Assembly: GCF_009712425.2 (NCBI RefSeq)
Contig: NZ_VCJR02000007.1
Location: forward strand, 1 to 64,000
Length of the DNA: 64,000 nt
Direction: 5' to 3'
Source: Aquisalinus luteolus
GTDB lineage: Bacteria; Pseudomonadota; Alphaproteobacteria; Caulobacterales; Parvularculaceae
The notes below the pieces were generated by a model. It did no database searches and had not been told where the DNA came from. It was given only the letters and a program-made list of their open reading frames with translations. Positions 44,930 through 52,541 of the stretch are shown here, in pieces. How positions within the stretch are numbered: the stretch's first letter is position 1; each line of letters starts with the position of its first letter. A program made the translations under genes and the position numbers.

Positions 44930-46189
44930 ATGTTCTTACGTTGGGTACTTACTATTGCAATTGCCGCCGTTCTGACCGGTTGCTCAGGCGGCGGCGGTGG
45001 TGGTGGCGGGGGTGGCGGCACAGGTGTTGCGCCGCCTCCGCCGCCGCCCCCTCCTCCGGCAAGTTCGGGCTTTCCGGACTACAATCCCAACCCGATCGCC
45101 CCGGACCCGAATGGCATGTCCAGTACCGCCAGCGAGATCATGGATTCCATCGCGGTCGGCTGGAACCTCGGCAATACTCTGGAGGCGATTGGTGGCGAAA
45201 CGGCATGGGGCAACCCGGAAACGACACAGGCGCTATTCGCCCTCGTCAAGGCAAACGGTTTCGACGCCGTCCGACTGCCTGTCTCGTGGGATCAGTATGC
45301 CAATCAGGACACGGCTGAAATCCAGTCAGCCTGGATGGATCGCGTCGAGGAGGTCGTGGGCTTTGCCCTCGCCGAAGACCTGCACGTCGTCCTGAACATT
45401 CACTGGGATGGCGGCTGGCTTGAAGAGAACGTCACGGCGCAGGCCGAGGATGACGTCGCCGACAAGCAGCGGGCTTTCTGGCAACAGATCGCAACCCGCT
45501 TCCGCGACTATGACGAAAGGCTGATCTTTGCCAGCGCCAATGAACCCAATGTCGATGACGCAGCGCAGATGGCTGTTCTGGCAAATTACCATCAGGTCTT
45601 CATCGATGCTGTCCGCGATACCGGCGGGCGCAATGCCTATCGAGTCCTGATCGTTCAGGGGCCGCGTACGGACATCGAACTGACCGACGATCTGTGGAAC
45701 CAGATGCCAGTGGACCAGGCCGTCAACAAGCTGGTTATGGAGATTCATTTCTACACCCCCTTCCAGTTTACACTCATGACCGAAGACGCGAGCTGGGGCG
45801 ACATGTTCTATTTCTGGGGTGAGAATTTCAACTCCACGACCAACCCCGACAGGAACGCGACCTGGGGTGAAGAAGAACAGGTTACGGCGCTGTTCCAGTC
45901 AATGCACGACCGGTTCGTCACGGCTGGCATTCCCGTCATCATCGGCGAGTATGCCGCCATGCGCCGCACCAACCTGACAGGCGATGACCTCGATCTCCAC
46001 CTCGCCTCGCGTGACTGGTATCTGGAATATGTCACCCGTGAAGCCGTCAGCATGGACATGACCCCGTTCTATTGGGATGCCGGCGGCCTCGGCAATTTTG
46101 GCTCGGGCCTGTTCGACCGTGACAACAACACTGTCTTCGATGACCGGGCACTAGACGCCATCATGGAAGGCGCTGGTAATACGCCTTGA
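44930..46189 (+). CDS. GH5 endo-glucanase lipoprotein (subfamily 4-like)
   Basis: A 419-residue lipoprotein. The signal peptide ends in the lipobox VLTGC|S; then comes an 11-Gly run and a 9-Pro run as a flexible-rigid linker. The catalytic (beta/alpha)8 domain (about residues 65-415) has AVGWNLGNTLEAIGGETAWG, a head typical of GH5 subfamily 4, the acid/base Glu in FASANEPNVDD and the nucleophile Glu in VIIGEYAAMRR. Enzymes with this head attack beta-1,4-glucan backbones, often xyloglucan. It begins 17 bases after the halogenase stop with AGGAGG, so it belongs to the same operon. Confidence 0.9.
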   Translation: MFLRWVLTIAIAAVLTGCSGGGGGGGGGGGTGVAPPPPPPPPPASSGFPDYNPNPIAPDPNGMSSTASEIMDSIAVGWNLGNTLEAIGGETAWGNPETTQALFALVKANGFDAVRLPVSWDQYANQDTAEIQSAWMDRVEEVVGFALAEDLHVVLNIHWDGGWLEENVTAQAEDDVADKQRAFWQQIATRFRDYDERLIFASANEPNVDDAAQMAVLANYHQVFIDAVRDTGGRNAYRVLIVQGPRTDIELTDDLWNQMPVDQAVNKLVMEIHFYTPFQFTLMTEDASWGDMFYFWGENFNSTTNPDRNATWGEEEQVTALFQSMHDRFVTAGIPVIIGEYAAMRRTNLTGDDLDLHLASRDWYLEYVTREAVSMDMTPFYWDAGGLGNFGSGLFDRDNNTVFDDRALDAIMEGAGNTP

Positions 46190-46195
46190 GTTGAA

Positions 46196-46228
46196 GGGGT
46201 GTCTTTCTGACCTATGGAAAGACACCCC
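46196..46228 (+). terminator. Strong hairpin after the GH5 gene
   Basis: GGGGTGTCTTTC (46196-46207) pairs perfectly with GAAAGACACCCC (46217-46228) over a 9-base loop; the following TGTCTCTTT is moderately T-rich. Confidence 0.75.
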
Positions 46229-46313
46229 TGTCTCTTTGGAATGCCATTAACCGTGACAGCCAGCGAACGGGGGTCTTATAGTTCCCCGAAATACAGCCCC
46301 TGAGGACAAGCAG

Positions 46314-47528
46314 ATGGCACAAGCAGGCATCGACAAGATCGCTGACAAGAATGACCGTCGGAAATACCGGCCAGGCTGGTGGCTTTGGTTGAACTCAAGC
46401 CCCTATGAAGCTGATGGCTCTCCGGTGCTTCCCTTTGCCAGCCATGAACTGACCCGGGCAGGCCTTGCCTGGCGCGTATTCCTGATCTGGACCGTGATCG
46501 GCGTTCTCGTGGCTCTACCCAACGCCATGCTGGAACCGCTCTGGGTCATCGTCCCGGCTAAGGTTCTTGAAGCGTGGTCCTGGGCACTATTCACCCCCCT
46601 CCTTCTCTATATCGATATCTATCTCAGCCGAAAGGGCATAGAGGGCTATCGATACATCCTGACATTTGCATTGCTGAGCGTCCCGATCTGCCTTGCGGAG
46701 GTCGTTGTCTCCGGCATCATGCTGTATCCGATCGAAGCCGTTATCTGGAACCCCTTGCGCGATCCCGAGTTCACCGTGCACTTCTTCGTAGGCGGATGGT
46801 TCACCTATTGCGCCATCGTCGGCATCATCCTCGCCGTCAGATATTACAGGAATTTCGTCACCAGCCGGTTCGAACTGGAGAGGATGGAGAGACGGCTGCT
46901 TGAATCACACCTGAACACATTGCGCCTGCAACTCGAGCCACATTTTCTTTTTAACGCCCTGAATGCTGTTTCGTCAGAGATAGGCAACAGTCCGGTCGTT
47001 GCCCGGAACATGGTCAGCAACCTGGCCGAGCTGTTGCGTCATTCGCTGGCGTTCAAGGACAGCACCCGGATCACCCTGGCGCAGGAATTGGCCCTCCTGG
47101 ACCATTATCTGGCAATACAACGCATTCGTTTTGGCGACAGGATCGACATCAGTATCGATGTAGATCCTGACACGCTTTCTGCCGTGGTGCCCTGCATGCT
47201 GCTCCAGCCACTTGTCGAAAATGCCATACGACACGGTATCGAAAAACGCTTGTCCGGCGGGGCAATCACCATCACAGCACACACGACCCCTGATGGCATA
47301 CAGATCAGTATTCTCGACGATGGCGTGGGCCTGCACCCGGGGTGGCGTATGGAAAAGCAGACCGGCCTTGGCATCAGGCTCAGCCGCGAGCGCCTCGCCG
47401 GCTTCTATAACCTGCCCGCCGAACAGATGTTCTCGATGAGTAACCGGCCTGACGGTGGCACAATAGTCGTCATCAATATTCCGCATCAGGAAAAGGTGGA
47501 AGATGAGTCGCGTCATGTCGCGGAATGA
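46314..47528 (+). CDS. LytS/YehU-type sensor histidine kinase
   Basis: A 404-residue inner-membrane kinase. About four TM helices (residues about 45-175) lack a large periplasmic sensor loop. The dimerisation/phospho-acceptor region LRLQLEPHFLFNALNAVSSE has the conserved His, and the ATPase domain has VPCMLLQPLVENAIRHG (N box) and ISILDDGVGL (G1). It would phosphorylate the LytTR regulator encoded next, with which it overlaps by 26 bases. Position at the end of the locus suggests it senses a membrane-linked cue from the sugar. Confidence 0.9.
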   Translation: MAQAGIDKIADKNDRRKYRPGWWLWLNSSPYEADGSPVLPFASHELTRAGLAWRVFLIWTVIGVLVALPNAMLEPLWVIVPAKVLEAWSWALFTPLLLYIDIYLSRKGIEGYRYILTFALLSVPICLAEVVVSGIMLYPIEAVIWNPLRDPEFTVHFFVGGWFTYCAIVGIILAVRYYRNFVTSRFELERMERRLLESHLNTLRLQLEPHFLFNALNAVSSEIGNSPVVARNMVSNLAELLRHSLAFKDSTRITLAQELALLDHYLAIQRIRFGDRIDISIDVDPDTLSAVVPCMLLQPLVENAIRHGIEKRLSGGAITITAHTTPDGIQISILDDGVGLHPGWRMEKQTGLGIRLSRERLAGFYNLPAEQMFSMSNRPDGGTIVVINIPHQEKVEDESRHVAE

Positions 47529-48306
47529 AAAATACCGCGTGCTTGTTGTCGATGACGAAAAGCCCGCCAGAAAGCGACTTGGCAATCTGCTGGAGCAGCA
47601 CGACGCGATATCCGAGATCGTCGAGGCGAAAAACGGCGTGGAGGCGGTATCGCAGATTGAGACCAATCCTCCCGACATCGTTTTCCTTGATGTGCAGATG
47701 CCCGGCGTCGGTGGATTTGACGTCATCGATACCATCGGTCCCGAACATATGCCGCTGACGATTTTCGTCACGGCATATGACAAGTTTGCGCTGAAGGCGT
47801 TTGATGCCAGTGCGCTCGACTACCTGCTAAAACCATTCAGCGACAGCCGGTTCGAAACAGCCATGGACAAGGCTCTGGACCGGTTGGCTGAAAAATCGCC
47901 CCAGTCCCTTCACCAGGGGCAGGACAGCGAGGTGCTGGAGCTTATCGCAAGGCGCCAGAGACCCGGCGAGTTATGGAACTGGCTGGTCATCAAGACGGGC
48001 GGCGTTACCAGGTTCATCATGGCAGAGGACATCGACTGGATCGAAGCGGCCGGCGTCTATGTGAACATCCACTCCCAGGGCAAGGAATATCTCTATCGCG
48101 TCGGCATCGGCACAATCCTTGAACGCCTCGACCCGTTCCAGTTCGTCCGCATACATCGATCCAGCATCGTTAACGTGAAATCCATCAAGCACCTTGAGAA
48201 GCGCTCGCACGGGGAGTTCGATGTCGTGCTAAAGGACGGCACATACCTCACCCTGACGCGCAGCTATCGCGAAGCCTTCGAGAATGCCCTGGGCCAGTCT
48301 CTCTAG
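47503..48306 (+). CDS. LytTR-family response regulator
   Basis: A 267-residue regulator. N-terminal receiver with acidic pocket VLVVDDEKPARKR, phospho-Asp in DIVFLDVQMPGVGG and conserved Lys in YLLKPFSDSR; C-terminal LytTR DNA-binding domain (about residues 160-265: LWNWLVIKTGGVTRFIMAED, FVRIHRSSIVNVKSIKHLEK). The overlap with the kinase implies coupled translation. LytTR proteins bind direct repeats upstream of their targets. An in-frame ATG at 47515 is an alternative start. Confidence 0.93.
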   Translation: MSRVMSRNEKYRVLVVDDEKPARKRLGNLLEQHDAISEIVEAKNGVEAVSQIETNPPDIVFLDVQMPGVGGFDVIDTIGPEHMPLTIFVTAYDKFALKAFDASALDYLLKPFSDSRFETAMDKALDRLAEKSPQSLHQGQDSEVLELIARRQRPGELWNWLVIKTGGVTRFIMAEDIDWIEAAGVYVNIHSQGKEYLYRVGIGTILERLDPFQFVRIHRSSIVNVKSIKHLEKRSHGEFDVVLKDGTYLTLTRSYREAFENALGQSL

Positions 48307-48323
48307 TTGCGAACGCCCGAAAC

Positions 48324-50000
48324 CTAATAGGATTTCGGCAGGGAGCGTGACTCATTGCGCGCTTCATAACTGCCAAGCGTCACAATGAAGATTTTCTGGA
48401 GGTCGGTAAAGTTCAGGCCGTAATCCGTCTGATCACCATTCCAGCGACGCTGGAACACCCATGCACCATTCTCGTACATCACTTCATCCGCAGAAACGAT
48501 GATCGCCTTTCGGCCCGGCTGGTCATCCTCGTCTGCGGTGAATTCAATCCGCGCATTGCGCCCGGTCACCAGATAGCGATCATCGTCCATCTTCGCCACG
48601 ATGACGCCGGCATTGGGAAAATCGTCAGGGTCCTTCAGCCCTTCTGCATCGGGTGCTGACCAGGCCCGGTACCCGAATGGCCATTCATCGAAGCTGATTT
48701 CCCCTTGCCATTGCCCGAGATCGAGCAAGCGGTCGCTATTGTCATCCGGGCGACCAGCACCCCAGATACCATTTTCATATCCAAGCCGCGCCCACTCACC
48801 AGCCGCATCGCCGAGAAGCCGGTAGTTTTTTGCAAACTCCTCAATGGCATCATGCTCATAGCCGGGAACATCGCGCGGGATACCCTTGTAGGCATCGTCA
48901 TCGATACCGAATGGCGAGAAACCGACCGCGCCGCGCCCGATCACCTCAAAGAAATATCTCGGATAGGAGGAATTCGCGCCGGTTTCGGAAACGAACAGGG
49001 CATTGTCGGTCCGCTGGTACTGGTCAAGCACATTAGAATAGTCCTCAGACCCCGGAAGATAGATATCGGGGCTCAGCATATCGATCGCGGGCGCTCCCGC
49101 TTTCCAGATATCCAGCACGTTGAATGTCGGCCCGCCTGTCGCATACTGGCCGGGCTTTGCCGGTGCAGTAGGATGGCGTAGTGCCGCGTTCGTATACATC
49201 GGCAGGTCGTATACGGCACGTCCCGCCTCTGCGAGCTCGCCGGTATACCGCGCAAAACCATAGGCCGTGAAATACTCATCGGCATCTTCTCCGAAGGCCC
49301 TCTGCCAGCTCCCCTCCTCCACATTCATGGCCTCTGCCAGGCTGGCGGGTATGTCCCGTTCGAACAACGAGGTCGCATAGGTGGAATGGTCCCGCACCAG
49401 GCCGTAAACACCGACTTCGTTTTCGACCTGCACCATGATGACGGTGTGCTGCGGATCCACCTTCTTCAAATGCTGCATGAAGGCGATGAATGCCTTCTTC
49501 TCGACCTCCAGCAATTCCGGTGTATGAGGCGACAGGGCATAATGATTGTCACCGTCCGGACGAACCATGCGGGGGAACCGCTCATTGTCCAGCTTCACCC
49601 ATGCGGGACTATAGCTGGGCGAGGTATTCTTGAACGCGCCGAACCACAGCGGCACGAAACGGACGCCGCGCTCCCGCGCCTGTTCAACCAGCATGTCCAC
49701 GAAGGAGAAATCATACTGCCCCTCGACGGGTTCGACCTGCTCCCAGGCGACCGGAATTTGCAGTGTATTGGCACCTAGCCGATCAACCATCTCCCAGACA
49801 CTATCGAGTGCCGCAGGATAGTTGCTGGAATTGTTGGTCTGTGCGCAAAGCATCAGGAAAGGTTGGCCATCGACGAACAAAGCCGCCCTGCCATCGTCAT
49901 ATCTGAACTGCGGCATTGAGGTGCCGCCTGCCCTGTCAGCGGCTTGTGGCGACACGGTCATGAAAAAAAGGGCGGCAAAGATCATCAGGATTTTGGGCAT
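48324..50000 (-). CDS. GH35-like beta-galactosidase with DUF5597
   Basis: A 558-residue exported enzyme with a signal peptide ending near SPQAA. The start at 50000 has GGGAG 7 bases upstream. The (beta/alpha)8 domain has the entry pattern FLMLCAQTNNSSNYPAALDS, LGANTLQIPVAWEQVEPVEG, the acid/base Glu in VIMVQVENEVGVYG and a candidate nucleophile Glu in ALFVSETGANSSYPRYF; the C-terminal part (about residues 390-550) is of the DUF5597 type. Relatives of this size remove galactose from xyloglucan side chains. Monocistronic, converging on the regulator gene. Confidence 0.85.
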   Translation of the reverse strand: MPKILMIFAALFFMTVSPQAADRAGGTSMPQFRYDDGRAALFVDGQPFLMLCAQTNNSSNYPAALDSVWEMVDRLGANTLQIPVAWEQVEPVEGQYDFSFVDMLVEQARERGVRFVPLWFGAFKNTSPSYSPAWVKLDNERFPRMVRPDGDNHYALSPHTPELLEVEKKAFIAFMQHLKKVDPQHTVIMVQVENEVGVYGLVRDHSTYATSLFERDIPASLAEAMNVEEGSWQRAFGEDADEYFTAYGFARYTGELAEAGRAVYDLPMYTNAALRHPTAPAKPGQYATGGPTFNVLDIWKAGAPAIDMLSPDIYLPGSEDYSNVLDQYQRTDNALFVSETGANSSYPRYFFEVIGRGAVGFSPFGIDDDAYKGIPRDVPGYEHDAIEEFAKNYRLLGDAAGEWARLGYENGIWGAGRPDDNSDRLLDLGQWQGEISFDEWPFGYRAWSAPDAEGLKDPDDFPNAGVIVAKMDDDRYLVTGRNARIEFTADEDDQPGRKAIIVSADEVMYENGAWVFQRRWNGDQTDYGLNFTDLQKIFIVTLGSYEARNESRSLPKSY

Positions 50001-50370
50001 GAATGCTCCCTTTGGACTATTTTGTACTGCCATCTGCATAGCAGCATGAACAAGAATAACCCGGCAGCAGGTCACAGCAAAGACCTGTCGGATTAGCCCA
50101 GATTGTCGTAGATCCGAATGTCAATTTGTGTACCGAGTCCGTTTACGGATCTTTTTTTCAGGGGTCGACCCGCAAAATGTTCGCGCGCCCGCGCACCTAC
50201 CCGTCTTGTTGTTTTTAAGATGATATCTTACCAGCCCAGGCGGTACGCACTACCTGTCAAGCGATATACCACCAGACTTTTTCACCAACGGGTTCAGCGC
50301 AACGGCAGAGCGGTTCTGTACCGTGCTGAATAGGTGCTTGAGCCTTCAGCTCAAGTACGTCGCGCGCGGC
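50001..50370. other. Intergenic region upstream of the GH35 gene
   Basis: A 370-base non-coding stretch: leader and promoter of the GH35 gene on the minus strand and the 3' flank of the S9 peptidase gene. A small hairpin with a strong T-run (TCCG ttta CGGA, then seven T, about 50,143-50,160) points to the plus direction, where no gene ends; I could not assign it. Confidence 0.35.
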
Positions 50371-52503
50371 TTACCGGGAAGAACGCAGTTCGTTCCATCT
50401 GTCATATTGTTCTTCATCTGTGGAATCAGGCTGTTCCTGACCTTTCAGCCAGAACAGGAACCACTCAAGATTAAGTATGGCAGACGCGCGCTTTAATTCA
50501 GGGTCGCGCAGATTGTGTCCGCTTTGCGGGTATATGACAAACTCGGTCGCGACACCCGCCTGCGTTGCTGCCTTCGGGCCACCCATCATGGTTATCGCCT
50601 GGGAATAAGCGCCAGCCTCAAACAAGATGGCTGTTTCAACACCATCGAAATGGAATTCCGGCGAAGTTTCCAGATAACGCTCCGGCCGCTCCCAAAGTCC
50701 GCCACCCCACAATTCATGATAACCTCGTTCATAGAGGTATGTCGGGCTATACAGATATGTCAGCATATTATTCTGCGGACCTTCAGCGAAAGACGCAGCG
50801 ACAAACCGGTCTTTTTCTCTTGTCACGATCAGGGAACCAAGCCAGGCGCCATGGCTGTGCCCCGAAAGGCCCAGCCGCTCCGGGTCTGCGGTCCCCCGCG
50901 CCACCAGGCTCTCAATGCCGTTCAGAACATCTTCCAGTGCCTCGTCATCTGACGCACGGGGATTGGCAAAATCATTTCCAAAGCTCTGTGTACCACGATA
51001 ATTCGGGATGAAGACTGCCACGCCCTCGAGAGCCAGGAGTTCAAGGGGATACGGCCAGATGCCACCATATTGAGTATAATATTGCGCAAATCTGGAGGTC
51101 ATCGGCATCGCCGGGCCGCCATGGAGAAACGTCAGGAGCGGTAATGGTACCTGTGACGCAGAAGCGTCAGGTGGTAATAACAGCCAGCCCTGCAGCGCAT
51201 CGCCATCCGCCCCTGTCCAGCTAACCTCCTCGGCAACCGGCAACTCTTTCCCGGCGATTGTGTCATTCGCACGGGACAACTGGACGAGCTGCCCGTCCTG
51301 CAAAAGGAAAATTTCCGGCGGGGCACCATGCTGTTCGTAAACAAAAGCGATGGTTTCGCCGCTTTCATCGAATGAGGCGAGATAGCTATCCCCCGAAAAT
51401 TCTCCCAGAACATCAACCGGGCGGGCGCCTAACGTGCCTGGCTGGAAGACACTTTGTTGGCCAAGATACATTCCCTCGGTAACGGCTCGCCCATCGCCGA
51501 GCAGCGAAACCTCCCGACCCGGAGGATAGATATCATAATCATACCACGTTTCCGATTCACCTGTAGATCGATCATTGACATCGACGTACCGAATATGGCG
51601 CCTGTCCCGCCAGAGACTGGACTGCAAGACTCGGCGAATGATCAACTGATCACCACCGGCTGTCCATTCACCGCCGTTGTAATAGACTGCGTCATCACTC
51701 GTATCGAATGGGCGTGCCTTGAGGAGTGTCCAAAATTCATTCGTCTGCAAATCGAAAACACCGATGCTCGTATAAAGCGGGGCAAACGGGCTGTCTGGTA
51801 TGTCATCGCCCAGATAGGCTACCGAAAGCCTTGTCCCGTCAGGTGACCAGTGAAAGTCTACTGCATCGCCCGGAATATCGACGGTGATGTCGTCTCCTCC
51901 CGAACGCCCGATGTGAAGACTCCGCCTTGAGGATGAGCGTCCCTCGGCAAAGTGTGGATTGACGAAGTGAAATTGTCGCAGGGAGGAATGGTCCACAATG
52001 ATGGGCTCATTGCCTTTGTGAAATTGTTCAAACAGGGATGGTTCACGTGGTCCGGCAGGCTGCGCCTGTACTGACGTCCACGCGAAGCCGCCACTCCCTG
52101 ACAAGGCATAAGCCGAAACGGGATCTGCCGATTTAGTCAGCTGTCTGGTTTCTCCTGAAAATATTTCAGTGGCATAAACCTGCCTCTCGCCATTGCTGGC
52201 GGACATATATGTCAGGCTGGTCCCATCATTGCCCCAGGCAAGTCCGCGGGCGTCATCCGGAATATCCATATCCAGCGGCTCTTGGTCAGGCAGCGCCCTT
52301 TGAACGATGACGGTACGTCCGAGGTCTGCTGCCCCGCCCCGCTGAACATATGCGATCCACTCGCCATCTGGTGACAATGCAAGTTCTTCGAAGGTATGGA
52401 GCCGATCATAATCATCTATAGTAAACCGGGTGGTGTCGGGGGTGGACAGCGCACTGTCCACCCCTATCAGTAGTGTACCGATTAATAGAAATAGTTCGGT
52501 CAC
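50371..52503 (-). CDS. S9 family serine peptidase (prolyl oligopeptidase fold)
   Basis: A 710-residue peptidase. After a weak N-terminal hydrophobic segment, residues about 25-430 form a beta-propeller (LHTFEELALSPDGEWIAYVQ and later WSPDGTRLSVAYLGDD blades); the C-terminal alpha/beta-hydrolase domain (about 440-690) has the oxyanion region LLTFLHGGPAMPM, nucleophile Ser in LGLSGHSHGAWLGS and His in IYPQSGHNLRDPE. It should cleave short peptides or act as an acyl-aminoacyl peptidase in the periplasm or on the membrane. It lies 38 bases after the TonB receptor, suggesting breakdown of an imported peptide-like substrate. Confidence 0.88.
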   Translation of the reverse strand: MTELFLLIGTLLIGVDSALSTPDTTRFTIDDYDRLHTFEELALSPDGEWIAYVQRGGAADLGRTVIVQRALPDQEPLDMDIPDDARGLAWGNDGTSLTYMSASNGERQVYATEIFSGETRQLTKSADPVSAYALSGSGGFAWTSVQAQPAGPREPSLFEQFHKGNEPIIVDHSSLRQFHFVNPHFAEGRSSSRRSLHIGRSGGDDITVDIPGDAVDFHWSPDGTRLSVAYLGDDIPDSPFAPLYTSIGVFDLQTNEFWTLLKARPFDTSDDAVYYNGGEWTAGGDQLIIRRVLQSSLWRDRRHIRYVDVNDRSTGESETWYDYDIYPPGREVSLLGDGRAVTEGMYLGQQSVFQPGTLGARPVDVLGEFSGDSYLASFDESGETIAFVYEQHGAPPEIFLLQDGQLVQLSRANDTIAGKELPVAEEVSWTGADGDALQGWLLLPPDASASQVPLPLLTFLHGGPAMPMTSRFAQYYTQYGGIWPYPLELLALEGVAVFIPNYRGTQSFGNDFANPRASDDEALEDVLNGIESLVARGTADPERLGLSGHSHGAWLGSLIVTREKDRFVAASFAEGPQNNMLTYLYSPTYLYERGYHELWGGGLWERPERYLETSPEFHFDGVETAILFEAGAYSQAITMMGGPKAATQAGVATEFVIYPQSGHNLRDPELKRASAILNLEWFLFWLKGQEQPDSTDEEQYDRWNELRSSR

Positions 52504-52541
52504 TTACCAGTTCCCTCTATGGTTTCCCCAACACTGTCGTG

